The notes beneath the pieces were generated by a model, which was not told the origin of the DNA, made no database searches, and was given only the letters and a program-made list of their open reading frames with translations. The translations under genes were made by a program, and so were the position numbers. 45,390 nucleotides of DNA. Source: Paracoccus binzhouensis (GTDB lineage Bacteria > Pseudomonadota > Alphaproteobacteria > Rhodobacterales > Rhodobacteraceae). The stretch lies in assembly GCF_016446475.1 (NCBI RefSeq), contig NZ_JAEHFP010000019.1, forward strand, positions 1 through 45,390. The letters are read 5' to 3'. Shown here one piece after another: positions 18,275 through 27,874 of the stretch; position 1 is the stretch's first letter, and each line of letters begins with the position of its first letter.

Positions 18275-19663
18275 TCAGGCGCTTTGCAGCTCGCCCGCCT
18301 CGCTGTTCTGCAGGACCGCCTTGTCCGTCTGGCCCAGCAATTGCGAGGTGACGGTGCCGGCGGTCATCGAGCCCGAGACGTTCAGCGCCGTGCGGCCCAT
18401 GTCGATCAGCGGCTCGACCGAGATCAGCAGCGCCACCAGCGTCACCGGCAGGCCCATGGCCGGCAGCACGATCAGCGCCGCCATGGTCGCGCCGCCGCCG
18501 ACCCCGGCCACCCCGGCCGAGGACAGGGTGACGATGGCCAGCAGCGTGATGATCCAGCCCGGATCGGTCGGGTTGATGCCGACGGTCGGCGCCACCATCA
18601 CCGCCAGCATCGCCGGATAGAGCCCGGCGCAGCCGTTCTGCCCGATCGTGGCCCCGAACGAGGCCGAAAAGCTGGCGATGGTCTGCGGGATGCCCAGGCG
18701 GCGGGTCTGGATCTCGACGTTCAGCGGAATGGTCGCGGCGCTGGAGCGGCTGGAGAAGGCGAAGCTCAGCGCCGGGACGATCTTCTTGAAGAACAGCAGC
18801 GGGTTCACCCCGGTCAGGGTCAGCAGCACGGCGTGGACCACGAACATGATCGCCAGGCCGATATACGAGGCGATGACGAACTTGCCGAGGTTCAGGATGT
18901 CGGCCGCGTTCGAGGTCGCCGCCATCTTGGTCATCAGCGCCATGACGCCGTAAGGGGTCAGCGCCATGATCAGCCGCACCAGCTGGCTGATCCAGCCCTG
19001 CAGCACGTCGATCAGGGCCAGCAGGCTGCGGCCGCGTTCCGCGTCGCGGCGCACCAGCCGGATCGCGGCGACGCCCAGGAAGGCCGCGAAGATCACCACC
19101 GAAATGATCGAGGTCGGATTGGCCCCGGTCAGGTCGGCGAAGGGGTTCTTGGGGATGAAGGACAGAAGCAGCTGCGGCACGGTCAGGTCGGCGACCCTGG
19201 GCGCATAGTTGCTTTCCAGCGCCGTCAGCCGCGCCGTCTCGGCCGCGCCCTGGGCCAGGCCCTCGGCGGTCAGGCCGAAGACCAGCGACATGACCACGCC
19301 CACGAAGGCCGCGATCAGCGTGGTGAACAGCAGCGTGCCCAGCGTCAGCACCGAGATCCGTCCCAGCGCCGAAGCGTCGTGCAGCCGGGCCACCGCGCTG
19401 AGGATCGCCGCGAAGACCAGCGGCATCACCACCATCTGCAGAAGCTGCACATAGCCGTTGCCGACGACGTTGATCCAGTTGATCGTGGTCTGCAGCGCCT
19501 CGGATTCCAGGCCATGGACCAGTTGCAGCCCGATCCCGAACAGGGTGCCCAGGATCAGGCCGATGAAGACCCGCACCGACAGCGACAGCTGGCCGCCCTG
19601 CAGGCGGACCAGGGCGACGATCAGGGCGGCGAATATCGCAAGGTTGATGAGAACGGATGCCAT
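18275..19663 (-). CDS. tcyP: L-cystine transporter TcyP
   Basis: A 462-residue sodium- or proton-coupled symporter of the DAACS (glutamate/dicarboxylate) superfamily, matching the TcyP/YdjN cystine carriers in length and sequence. The re-entrant serine-rich hairpin is [16 protein letters not shown], and the second hairpin region contains [31 protein letters not shown] and [19 protein letters not shown], the usual TcyP signatures. GGAGAT lies six bases before the ATG. It stands alone on its strand. Confidence 0.88.
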   Translation of the reverse strand: MASVLINLAIFAALIVALVRLQGGQLSLSVRVFIGLILGTLFGIGLQLVHGLESEALQTTINWINVVGNGYVQLLQMVVMPLVFAAILSAVARLHDASALGRISVLTLGTLLFTTLIAAFVGVVMSLVFGLTAEGLAQGAAETARLTALESNYAPRVADLTVPQLLLSFIPKNPFADLTGANPTSIISVVIFAAFLGVAAIRLVRRDAERGRSLLALIDVLQGWISQLVRLIMALTPYGVMALMTKMAATSNAADILNLGKFVIASYIGLAIMFVVHAVLLTLTGVNPLLFFKKIVPALSFAFSSRSSAATIPLNVEIQTRRLGIPQTIASFSASFGATIGQNGCAGLYPAMLAVMVAPTVGINPTDPGWIITLLAIVTLSSAGVAGVGGGATMAALIVLPAMGLPVTLVALLISVEPLIDMGRTALNVSGSMTAGTVTSQLLGQTDKAVLQNSEAGELQSA

Positions 19664-19985
19664 CGCGCATCTCCGGCAATTTCAGATTGTTCCGTTAAGC
19701 CATAATGCACGTCCGGCGTATAGCAAGGACCGGACAAGACCTGTGCGGCATCACGGGGTTCCGCCGATAAAGGCAGCCCCGCAGCGCACTGCAAGGGCCG
19801 CAATGCCGGTATGCAGGCCGATTATTGATAAAATATTGTGTCTGTATTTTGATATTGTTGATTATCAGCCTGCGGCGACCGGGCTATCGTGCCGCAGGAT
19901 CGCATCGCCGGACAGGGCCTGCAGGCAACCGGCCCCGGCTTTCGCATGGCGCGCCGCCGATCCGCAAGAAGGAGCGACAGGACCA
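19664..19985. other. Divergent gap with an AT-rich dyad cluster
   Basis: This 322-base region holds the promoters of tcyP (left) and of the CynX-like gene (right). Its middle, 19820-19867, is strikingly AT-rich and contains AAAATA-N9-TATTTT (19830-19835 with 19845-19850) and the palindrome TGAT-T-ATCA (19859-19867). These lie ~120-150 bases before the GTG of the MFS gene and look like binding sites for a regulator or nucleoid protein. No gene is seen in the gap. Confidence 0.45.
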
Positions 19986-21224
19986 GTGACCGCGAACAAG
20001 GCGAAACCCGCGGCCGATCCGCGGCCCTGGATGCTGGCTGTCGTGGCGCTGGTCGGCCTGGCGCTGCGCCCCTTCCTGACCGGGCTGGGCCCGGTGGCGG
20101 GCCCGGTCCTGGCCGATACCGGCCTTTCCCTGCAGGGCCTGTCGCTGCTGACCCTGCTGCCGATCCTGCTGATGGGCGCGGGCGCCTTCTTCGGGCCGGG
20201 CCTGCAGGCCCGGCTGGGCGCGAAGCGCGCCACGGTCGCGGCGCTGCTGGTGCTGGCCCTGGGCTCGGCCCTTCGGCTGGCCGCGCATTCGGCGGCCGAG
20301 ATGCTGGGTTCGGCCGTGCTGCTGGGGCTTGGCGCGGCGGTGGTGCAGGCGGTGTTTCCCGCCGTCATCAAGCGCCAGTTCCCGCACCGCATCAGCCTGG
20401 CGATGGGGCTATATGCCTCGATGATGATGGGCGGCGGCGCCTTCGGCGCCCAGGCCGCGCCGCTGATCGCCGGCTGGAGCGGCAGCTGGCGGCTGGCGCT
20501 TGGCTGGCTGGCCCTGCCCGCGGCGCTGACGGCCCTGCTGGTCGCCCTTGCCCTGCCCCGAGAAACGGGGGGCGGCCGCAGTGGCGGCCTGGCCTTGCGG
20601 GGCTGGCTGGGCCGGCCGCGGGTCTGGCTGCTGATGGCCTGCTTCGGCTTGATCAACGGCGGCTATTCCTCGTCGGTGGCCTGGCTTTCGCCGGCCTTTC
20701 GCGATCTGGGCTGGACGGCCGGCGCCAGCGGCGGGCTGCTGGCACTGCTGGCGGTGGGCCAGGCGGTCTCGGCCCTGCTGACGCCGGTGCTGGCCAGCCG
20801 CGGCAGCGACCGGCGGCCCTGGCTGCTCGGCTGCCTCGCCATGCAGGCCCTGGGCTTCGCCGCCCTGGCGCTGCGCCCCGAGGCCGCGCCGCATCTGACC
20901 GCCTTCCTGCTGGGCGCGGGGCTTGGCGGCTGCTTCTCGCTGATGATGGTGGTGGCGCTGGACCACCTGCCCGACCCGGCCGAGGCCGGCGCCCTTGCCG
21001 CGCTGATGCAGGGCGGCGGCTTCCTGCTGGCGGCCCTGCCGCCCTGGCTGCTGGCGGCGCTGCATGACCGGACCGGCAGCTTTGCCGCGGGGTGGGAGCT
21101 CCACCTGGCCGCGGTGCTGCTGGTCGGCCTGCTGGCCCTGCGCCTGTCGCCGCAAAGCTACCTGCCCGCGCTGGGACGCGCCGCCGCGCCTGTGCCCCTG
21201 CCCGGCCGCGCACCGGCGGAATGA
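19986..21224 (+). CDS. CynX/NimT-family MFS transporter
   Basis: A 412-residue major facilitator with twelve predicted helices. LVGLALRPFLTGLGPVAGPVLADTGLS at the start, LLPILLMGAGAFFGP and QAVFPAVIKRQFPHRISLAMGLYASMMMGGGAFG are the patterns of the CynX/NimT group (cyanate or 2-nitroimidazole carriers by name; true substrates vary). The GTG at 19986 was chosen because AAGGAG lies 11 bases upstream and it gives a short cytoplasmic lead of about 20 residues. A GlcG-like gene follows after 33 bases. Confidence 0.85.
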   Translation: MTANKAKPAADPRPWMLAVVALVGLALRPFLTGLGPVAGPVLADTGLSLQGLSLLTLLPILLMGAGAFFGPGLQARLGAKRATVAALLVLALGSALRLAAHSAAEMLGSAVLLGLGAAVVQAVFPAVIKRQFPHRISLAMGLYASMMMGGGAFGAQAAPLIAGWSGSWRLALGWLALPAALTALLVALALPRETGGGRSGGLALRGWLGRPRVWLLMACFGLINGGYSSSVAWLSPAFRDLGWTAGASGGLLALLAVGQAVSALLTPVLASRGSDRRPWLLGCLAMQALGFAALALRPEAAPHLTAFLLGAGLGGCFSLMMVVALDHLPDPAEAGALAALMQGGGFLLAALPPWLLAALHDRTGSFAAGWELHLAAVLLVGLLALRLSPQSYLPALGRAAAPVPLPGRAPAE

Positions 21225-21257
21225 CCCGCAAGGCCAAGGATTTTCAGAGGAGGAACC

Positions 21258-21683
21258 ATGCTCACCATCACCCGACTGGACCAGGCGGACGCCCGCCTGC
21301 TGATCGCCGGCGCCGAGGCCCATGCGCGGCAGATCGGCGTGCCCATGTGCATCGCCGTCACCGACGAAAGCGGGCAGTTGCTGGCCTTTTCGCGCATGGA
21401 TGGCGGCAAGGTGACCTCGGCGACCATCGCCATCGACAAGGCCTTCACCGCCGCCGCGGCGCGCAAGGCCACGCATGAATACGGCGCCGCCAGCCAGCCC
21501 GGCGCACCGGCCTGGGGGATTTCCTCGGCCATCGGCGGGCGGCTGATCGTGGTGGGCGGCGGGTTGCCGGTCGAGCATGACGGCCAGACCGTCGGCGGCA
21601 TCGGCGTCTCGTCCGGCAGCCCGGCGCAGGACCAGGCGGTGGCGCAGGCCGGCATCGACCATTGGCGGGCGCAGCGCGGCTGA
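21258..21683 (+). CDS. GlcG/HbpS-family haem- or ligand-binding protein
   Basis: A 141-residue protein of the GlcG/HbpS (DUF336) fold. It shows the typical opening (ARLLIAGAEAHARQIGVPMCIAVTDESGQLLAFSRMDG), the central SATIAIDKAFTAAAARKAT and the glycine-rich GGLPVEHDGQTVGGIGVSSG followed by QDQAVAQAGID. HbpS binds haem and GlcG belongs to glycolate operons; the actual ligand is unknown. GAGGAGGAACC precedes the ATG. It follows the CynX-like carrier by 33 bases, suggesting that they serve the same compound. Confidence 0.85.
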   Translation: MLTITRLDQADARLLIAGAEAHARQIGVPMCIAVTDESGQLLAFSRMDGGKVTSATIAIDKAFTAAAARKATHEYGAASQPGAPAWGISSAIGGRLIVVGGGLPVEHDGQTVGGIGVSSGSPAQDQAVAQAGIDHWRAQRG

Positions 21684-21843
21684 TCCCTGGATGATGGGCG
21701 GGGATCCCTCCCCGTTCCCATCACGCCACACCCGGTGGGCCACCGGCCCGGCCCGCTCTGGACGCCGGCCGGCGCGGCGGCTAAGGCGGGCGCGTTCCCC
21801 TGCCGCCGCGGCGCGGGGACGCCGCACCTGCCTGCAAGAGATC

Positions 21844-22578
21844 ATGCCCTGGTTCCTGCCCATCGCCGCCGCCGTCTTCGGCGCCGCCATCCTGCGCGGC
21901 CTGACCGGCTTCGGCTTCGCCCTGGCGGCGGTGCCGCTGATGTCGCTGGTCGTCGAGCCGCGCGTGGCGGTAGCCAGCACCATCCTGCTGCAGGTGATGA
22001 TCGGCTTTCGCGACCTCATGCACCTGCGCGGCAGCTATGACCGCGCTGCGGTGCTGCGACTGTCGCTGGGCTCGCTGCTGGGCATGCCCTTCGGCATCGC
22101 GGCGCTGGCGCTGTTCGATCCCGATGCCGGGCGGCTCGCCATCGCCGCGATCTCACTGGCCGGGCTGGGCATGATGCTGCACCAGCCGCATCGCCGCCTG
22201 GCGCCGGGCCCCGGCGTGACCCTGGCGGCCGGGGCACTGTCGGGCCTGTTCGGCAGCCTCGCCGCCATGCCCGGCCCGCCCACCGTGGCCTATTTCGTCG
22301 CCAGCGGCACCCCGGCAGTGCGGGCCCGGGCCTCGATGATGATCTTCTTCTTCGTTTCGGCGCTGATCACCCTGCCGGGGCTGGCCGTCGCCGGGGCGGT
22401 GGATCTGCGCACGCTGGGGCTGAGCCTGGCGCTGTTGCCGCTGCTGATCGCGGGCACCTGGGTCGGGGGCCAGCTGTTCCGCCGTCTCGACGCCCGGCAT
22501 TATCGCGGGCTGGCTCTGGGGGTCATGGCGCTGTCCGCGGGACTGGCCGGGGCGCGGGCACTGGCCGGGCTGTTCTGA
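21844..22578 (+). CDS. TauE/SafE-family membrane transporter
   Basis: A 244-residue TSUP (TauE/SafE/DUF81) membrane protein. The first repeat opens FGAAILRGLTGFGFALAAVPLMSL and the second LAAGALSGLFGSLAAMPGPPTVAYF, the duplicated signature of the family, with seven or eight predicted helices. Members export or import sulphite, sulphoacetate or related organosulphur anions. The ATG at 21844 begins directly with the first helix; the frame is open upstream but the extra sequence is arginine-rich and not family-like. The 160-base gap from the GlcG-like gene leaves open whether it is co-transcribed. Confidence 0.83.
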   Translation: MPWFLPIAAAVFGAAILRGLTGFGFALAAVPLMSLVVEPRVAVASTILLQVMIGFRDLMHLRGSYDRAAVLRLSLGSLLGMPFGIAALALFDPDAGRLAIAAISLAGLGMMLHQPHRRLAPGPGVTLAAGALSGLFGSLAAMPGPPTVAYFVASGTPAVRARASMMIFFFVSALITLPGLAVAGAVDLRTLGLSLALLPLLIAGTWVGGQLFRRLDARHYRGLALGVMALSAGLAGARALAGLF

Positions 22579-22644
22579 GCCCGCTTGCGCCGCGCCGCCG
22601 GACAGGCTATCCGCCCGGGCTTTGCGGGAACGGGGCGCAGGAAA

Positions 22645-23883
22645 ATGCCAGACGACATGCTCGCCATCGACTTCGGGACCTCGAACTCGGCCGCGGCGAT
22701 CCTGCAGGACGGCCGGCCGCGGCGCATCGCCATCGAGCCGGGGGCCGAGACCCTGCCCACCGCCGTGTTCTTCCCGGCCCGCGACGGGACCATGCGCATC
22801 GGCGCGGCGGCGGCCCAGGCGCTGATCGCGGGCGACGAGGGGCGCTACATGCGGGCGCTGAAAAGCGTGCTCGGGACCGGGCTGTTCCACGAATCGCGAC
22901 TGATCGCCGGCAAGCGCCGCACCCTGTCCGAGATCGTCGCCGCCTTCCTCGCCACCCTGCGCGAGCGGGCCGAGGCGGCGACCGGACGCCGCTTCCGCCG
23001 CGCGCTTTCCGGCCGGCCGGTGCATTTCCACTCGAACGACCCGGCGCGCGACGCGCAGGCCCAGGCCGACCTGCACGGCTGCTATCTGGCGGCAGGTTTC
23101 GACGAGGTCGCCTTCCTGCCCGAACCCGAGGCGGCGGCGCTGGCCAGCCACGGCCTTGGCCGGCCGGACGAGATCGGGCTGATCGTCGATATCGGCGGCG
23201 GCACCTCGGATTTCTCGGCCTTCCGCAGCCGGGGCGACGGGCTGGACATCCTCGCCAATCACGGCATCCGGCTGGGCGGCACGGATTTCGATCAGCAGGT
23301 CTCGCTGAGCCATGCCATGCCGGCGCTGGGTTATGGCGGCGAACTGCGCCGCGCCATGGGGCCGGGGCTGCTGCCGGTGCCGAACGCGATCTATGTCGAC
23401 CTGGCGACCTGGGCCAAGATCCCCTTCCTCTATGTGCCCCAGACGCGGCGCATGGCCGCCGGGATGGCCCGCATGGCGGTGGACCGCGCCGCCATGGACC
23501 GCCTGGTGACGGTGCTGGACGAGGAACTGGGCCATGAGCTGGCCTTCGCCGTCGAGCGCGGCAAGATCGCCGCCAATGCCGGCGAGGGCGCGCAGATCGC
23601 CATGGGATTCGTCGCGCCGGGGCTGGCGCCGGCGATCTCGCCCGCCTCGCTCGACGCGGCGCTGGCGGGCCATCGCGCCGAACTCCACGAAGCCGCCGCC
23701 GAGACGCTGCGGCTGGCGGGCATCGCGCCGGATCAGGTCGGCAGCATCATCCTGGTCGGCGGCTCCAGCCTGATGGGACTGGTCGCCGACGAGGCGCTGC
23801 GGCTTTGCCCCGGCGCGCAGCTTCTGCGCGCCGGCGCCTTCACCGCCGTGGTGGACGGGCTGGCTCTGGCGACGGCGCGTTAA
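22645..23883 (+). CDS. Short Hsp70-like chaperone (YegD-like)
   Basis: A 412-residue Hsp70-family ATPase. The actin-type phosphate loops are visible: AIDFGTSNSAAAIL (near residue 7) and VDIGGGTSDFS, plus the adenosine motif ILVGGSSLMGLV near the end. The protein stops where the nucleotide-binding domain ends, so the peptide-binding domain of DnaK is missing, as in YegD proteins. Its partner is unknown. The start follows GCAGGAA; an in-frame ATG at 22585 is less likely. The stop lies within GCGTTAACGC, shared with the stop of the convergent helicase gene. Confidence 0.85.
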   Translation: MPDDMLAIDFGTSNSAAAILQDGRPRRIAIEPGAETLPTAVFFPARDGTMRIGAAAAQALIAGDEGRYMRALKSVLGTGLFHESRLIAGKRRTLSEIVAAFLATLRERAEAATGRRFRRALSGRPVHFHSNDPARDAQAQADLHGCYLAAGFDEVAFLPEPEAAALASHGLGRPDEIGLIVDIGGGTSDFSAFRSRGDGLDILANHGIRLGGTDFDQQVSLSHAMPALGYGGELRRAMGPGLLPVPNAIYVDLATWAKIPFLYVPQTRRMAAGMARMAVDRAAMDRLVTVLDEELGHELAFAVERGKIAANAGEGAQIAMGFVAPGLAPAISPASLDAALAGHRAELHEAAAETLRLAGIAPDQVGSIILVGGSSLMGLVADEALRLCPGAQLLRAGAFTAVVDGLALATAR

Positions 23884-25994
23884 CGCTTGCCGGTTTTCGG
23901 CCCGGCGCGAAACGGCTTGTCGCCGCCCTTGCCCTGCCAGCCGCCCGCGGCCTTGTGCGACTTGAAGCCCACGGCACGTTTCGGCCGCGCCTCGGCGCCT
24001 TCGCCCCGGACCGGCCGGTCGTCGCGCAGCGCGCCATGCGACTTGAAGCCGGCCGATTTCAGGCCCGCCCGCGGCCCGGGTTTCGGCGCGGCGGCCTTCT
24101 GCGCCTGCTTCTTCTCGCTGCTCCAGCGGGCCTTGCGCGGCGCTTCCGCCGGTTCGGCTTCCGCCGCGGAACGGGCCGCGCGGGGCTTCACTTCGTCGGG
24201 GTCCAGCAGCGCCGGACGCCGGGCCGGTTTGGGCTTCGCTTCGGCCTTGGGTCTGTCCTCGAAGCGGGGCTCCGGCGTTTCGGGCCGCGCGGAGCGCGGC
24301 GCCTGGGCGCGATGCGGCTTCTTCTCGCGCGCGGGGGACGCCGCCCCTGTCGCTTCGCCATTGTCCGAATACCCATGGCGCGCCGGCTTCCGGTCGCGCG
24401 GCGCGGGTGCGTCGAAGACCGGCTCGCCCTCGATCCGGCGCATGGTCAGGCCCGGCTCCAGCTCGATCCGCTCGCCGAAATTCGGCGCGGCGGCGGCGGC
24501 GATCTGCACGAAGGTCTGCTCGGTCTTGACCCGTATCGCGCCGATGGCGTCACGGGTGATGTTGCCCGCCTCGCAGATCTTGGGCAGCAACCAGCGCGCC
24601 TCGGCCCGGCCGGAATGGCCGACCGAGAGCAGGAACCAGACCGCCGGGCCGAACTCGCCCCGTTCGCGTGGCGCAGAAGGCGCAGGGCCCACGCTTTCCG
24701 ACAGCTCCTCGGGCGCCGGGCGCCCCTCGCGCCACAGCCGCACGAAGGCCGATGCGACCCGTTCCGCGCCAAAGCGGTCGAGCAGCGCGGCGGCCAGCCC
24801 CGCCTCCTCGCCCGGCGCTTCGGCCAGCGCCGGATGGTCCAGCATGCGCGCGTCGTCGCGGGCCTGCACCTCGTCGGCCGAGGGCGCCTTGCCCCAGTCC
24901 GCGACCAGCTTGGCGCGCTGCAAGAGCCGCTGCGCCCGCTTGTATTCCGCCGAGGGCACGATCAGCACCGAGGTGCCCTTGGCGCCCGCCCGGCCGGTGC
25001 GGCCGGACCGGTGCAGCAGCGTGTCGGGATTGGTCGGCAGGTCGGCATGGATCACCAGTTCCAGCCCCGGCAGGTCGATGCCGCGCGCCGCCACGTCGGT
25101 GGCGATGCAGACCCGCGCCCGCCCGTCGCGCAGCGCCTGCAGCGCATGGCTGCGTTCCTGCTGGCTGAGCTCGCCCGACAGCGCCACGACCTTGAAGCCG
25201 CGATTGCCCATGCGCGCCAGCAGGTGGTTCACATTGGCGCGGGTCTTGCAGAAGATGATCGCCCGGCTGGCCTCGTAATAGCGCAGGGTGTTGAAGATCG
25301 CGTGCTCGCGGTCGCGGGTGGTCACCGACAGGGCACGATATTCGATGTCGCCGTGCTGACGCGCCTCGCCCATCGCCTGGATGCGCAGCGCGTCGCGCTG
25401 GAAGTCGCGGGCCAGCGCCTCGATGGCCGGCGGCACGGTGGCCGAGAACAGCAGCGTGCGGCGTTCGGCCGGCGCCGATCCGAGGATGAATTCCAGGTCC
25501 TCGCGGAAGCCCAGGTCCAGCATCTCGTCCGCCTCGTCCAGCACGCAGGCGCGCAGGCCGGTCAGGTCCAGCGAGCCGCGCTCGATATGGTCGCGCAGCC
25601 GGCCGGGGGTGCCGACGACGATATGGGCGCCCCGCTCCAGCGCCCGGCGCTCGGTGCGATAGTCCATGCCGCCGACGCAGGTGGCGATGCGCACGCCGGC
25701 CTGCTCGTAGAGCCAGCCCAGCTCGCGCGCCACCTGCAAGGCCAGCTCGCGCGTCGGCGCGATGGCCAGCGCCAGCGGCCGGCCCGCCTCGGGCAGGCTG
25801 TCGCCGTCCAGGATGTCGCCGGCCATGGCCAGGCCGAAGGCCACGGTCTTGCCCGAGCCGGTCTGGGCCGAGACCAGCACGTCGCGGCCCCGCGCCTCGG
25901 GGGCCAGGGCGGCCTCTTGCACGGAAGTCAGGCTGGCATAGCCCTTGGCCGCCAGCGCCGCGGCCAGGGGCGCGGCAATATCATGTTCGTTCAT
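23880..25994 (-). CDS. DEAD-box RNA helicase with DbpA-like domain and basic tail
   Basis: A 704-residue ATP-dependent RNA helicase. Motifs run in order: AQTGSGKT (43-50), PTRELA (80-85), DEAD (153-156), SAT (184-186) and HRSGRTGRAG (329-338). A DbpA-type RNA-binding domain follows at roughly 480-555 (LLPKICEAGNITRDAIGAIRV). The last ~150 residues are rich in Lys, Arg, Ala and Pro, with GFKSH occurring twice, and should be a disordered RNA-binding tail. Such proteins (DeaD/CsdA group) help ribosome assembly and mRNA unfolding, often in the cold. ATGs at 26024 and 26096 are in frame; 25994 begins the family-like sequence. Confidence 0.9.
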   Translation of the reverse strand: MNEHDIAAPLAAALAAKGYASLTSVQEAALAPEARGRDVLVSAQTGSGKTVAFGLAMAGDILDGDSLPEAGRPLALAIAPTRELALQVARELGWLYEQAGVRIATCVGGMDYRTERRALERGAHIVVGTPGRLRDHIERGSLDLTGLRACVLDEADEMLDLGFREDLEFILGSAPAERRTLLFSATVPPAIEALARDFQRDALRIQAMGEARQHGDIEYRALSVTTRDREHAIFNTLRYYEASRAIIFCKTRANVNHLLARMGNRGFKVVALSGELSQQERSHALQALRDGRARVCIATDVAARGIDLPGLELVIHADLPTNPDTLLHRSGRTGRAGAKGTSVLIVPSAEYKRAQRLLQRAKLVADWGKAPSADEVQARDDARMLDHPALAEAPGEEAGLAAALLDRFGAERVASAFVRLWREGRPAPEELSESVGPAPSAPRERGEFGPAVWFLLSVGHSGRAEARWLLPKICEAGNITRDAIGAIRVKTEQTFVQIAAAAAPNFGERIELEPGLTMRRIEGEPVFDAPAPRDRKPARHGYSDNGEATGAASPAREKKPHRAQAPRSARPETPEPRFEDRPKAEAKPKPARRPALLDPDEVKPRAARSAAEAEPAEAPRKARWSSEKKQAQKAAAPKPGPRAGLKSAGFKSHGALRDDRPVRGEGAEARPKRAVGFKSHKAAGGWQGKGGDKPFRAGPKTGKR

Positions 25995-26138
25995 CTTCTT
26001 CGCCAGAAAGGGGATGCGGGGCATCCGGGTGAAGGCACCATTCCCCTTTGCGGCCGGGCCCTCCCAACGGCCCGCCGGCCCGGAACGCGGAGCCAAGCCG
26101 CCCGCCTATCCTGTCGCGGCCCGCAAGTCAAAGCGAAA

Positions 26139-26699
26139 CTAGGGCCGCATCAGCTGATCCTCGGTCCAGCCGAGCCGCGCCATGTCCTCGGCCCGCGCCG
26201 CCGCATCGTCGCCGACGATGAACTCGTCGAGCTGCGGCGGCGGCACCCCGGCCTGCGACAGCAGGCCATGCACCTGGCCGCGGTGATGGGTCTGGTGCTG
26301 GAACAGATGCGACAGCAGGTCGTCGCGGCGGTCGTGCTGGACGCGCGAGCCCCGGTCCACCGGCACGATTTCCGCCAGGGCGTCCGGGGTCAGCGCCGCG
26401 ACCAATGCCAGCAGGCGCTCGTCCATCCGCGCCTGCCATTCGGCCAGCCGCGCCAGGTCGGGGCAGTCCCGCGCCTCGGCCAGCACCGCCTCGTCCAGCG
26501 GCCGGCCTTCGAGCGCGCCGATATAGAAGCGGTCGACCAGCAGGATATGGTTCAGCGTCGCACGGATCGAGCCGAAGAAGGACGGCCGCGGCGCCTCGTA
26601 TGCGCCGGGGGGCAGGGCGGCGCAGGCGCGGTGCAGCCGGGCATTGGCCAGGCGGTTCATCTGCGCCAGCTTGCGCAGCATTCGCAGCATCAGGGTCAT
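26139..26699 (-). CDS. DinB-family protein
   Basis: A 186-residue DinB/YfiT-like four-helix protein. Conserved metal-site histidines appear in TLNHILLVDRFY (about residue 50) and HLFQHQTHHRGQVHGLL (about residues 131-147). This superfamily includes metal-dependent thiol transferases and many damage-inducible proteins of unknown function; no specific reaction can be assigned. It stands alone between the helicase gene and a LysR gene on the same strand. Confidence 0.85.
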   Translation of the reverse strand: MTLMLRMLRKLAQMNRLANARLHRACAALPPGAYEAPRPSFFGSIRATLNHILLVDRFYIGALEGRPLDEAVLAEARDCPDLARLAEWQARMDERLLALVAALTPDALAEIVPVDRGSRVQHDRRDDLLSHLFQHQTHHRGQVHGLLSQAGVPPPQLDEFIVGDDAAARAEDMARLGWTEDQLMRP

Positions 26700-26798
26700 C
26701 GGGCACCTCCGGGGGCGATGATGCCGCCGGGCGCGCGCAGGGTCGAGGCATCTTTCACCGTTTCCCAGCAGGCCGCCACGCGGTCCGGGCCGGACCCG

Positions 26799-27701
26799 CT
26801 AGCGTCGCGGGCCGGCCGGATCGTGGCCCAGGCTGCGACGGATCTCGGCCAGGAACAGCTGCAGCGCCGGGGCCGGGTCGCGGTGGTGATAGACGATATA
26901 GACCTCGGAAACCGGAGGATTTGGCCGGATCGGCAGAAAGGTCAGCGGCCCCGCCGTCAGCTTGGCGATGCCCGCCGGCACGATGCTGACCCCGAAGCCC
27001 GCCACGATCAGGCTGGGGATCGACTGTGCGTCCACCACCTGCTGCGAGACCCGCGGCCGATAGCCCGAGGCAACGATGCAGGCCATGACATAGGCGGCGA
27101 AATCGGAACTGTCCGGGCGCAGCACCACATGCTGGTCCTCGCGCAGGTCGTCGATCGAGACGCAGGTGCGCCCGGCCAGCCGGTGATCGCTGCGCACCAG
27201 CGCCAGCATCTCCTCGCGCCAGCCGTATTCATGCGCCAGTTCCTCGTCGCGCGGCACCGAGCGGTTGAAGCTGACATCGGTGCGCCGGCTCAGCACCTCG
27301 GTGAGCTGCGCGGCCGGAGTCTGTTCGTGGACGCGCAGGGTGATTCGCGGATGCAGCCGGGCGAAATGCGCCAGAAGCTCGGAAAGGCCGCCGCGCAGGA
27401 TCGAGCCGGTTGCGCCGATTTCCAGCAAACCGTCCTGGCCCTGCTGGATTTCGCGGATCTCGTGCAGGCTGCGTTCATACTGGTCCAGCATGTTGCGCGC
27501 CCGGGGCAGGAACAGCTCGCCCGCCCGGGTCAGCGCCACCTTGCGGCTGGTGCGGCCGATCAGCTCGGCACCGACTTCGCGCTCAAGTGTCTGGATTTGC
27601 GTGCTCAGCGGCGGCTGCGACATGTTCAGCCGCCGGGCTGCACGGGTGAAGTTCAGCTCCTCGGCCAGGACGACGAAACAGCGAAGCTGGCGCATTCTCA
27701 T
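26799..27701 (-). CDS. LysR-family regulator, divergent from dctA
   Basis: A 300-residue LysR regulator with the N-terminal helix-turn-helix (LNFTRAARRLNMSQPPLSTQIQTLE, residues ~16-40) and a C-terminal effector domain. It is divergent from dctA, with 173 bases between the starts, which suggests that it controls C4-dicarboxylate uptake. Weak dyad ATA-N9-TAT (27700-27714) overlaps its own start codon and could be an autoregulatory T-N11-A site. An alternative start two codons later is equally good. Confidence 0.88.
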   Translation of the reverse strand: MRMRQLRCFVVLAEELNFTRAARRLNMSQPPLSTQIQTLEREVGAELIGRTSRKVALTRAGELFLPRARNMLDQYERSLHEIREIQQGQDGLLEIGATGSILRGGLSELLAHFARLHPRITLRVHEQTPAAQLTEVLSRRTDVSFNRSVPRDEELAHEYGWREEMLALVRSDHRLAGRTCVSIDDLREDQHVVLRPDSSDFAAYVMACIVASGYRPRVSQQVVDAQSIPSLIVAGFGVSIVPAGIAKLTAGPLTFLPIRPNPPVSEVYIVYHHRDPAPALQLFLAEIRRSLGHDPAGPRR

Positions 27702-27874
27702 AGCATCACCGTATAGATCAGCGGCAAATCAATATTAGACACGGATGCGGCATTCGCCAACACTTGACGCATGAGGGGCCAGCCGCGACCACGTGCCGCC
27801 GATGCGGAAATGACGCATCCAGGACATGCCGGGCCGCAGCCCGCCCCTTCCGTCACAGGGAGGAACGGAAACAC

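Noticed and set aside
27700..27714. ATA-N9-TAT as the operator for the LysR-dctA pair
   Set aside because: It overlaps the LysR start codon and is only a weak match, so it is mentioned with the gene and not listed as a site.
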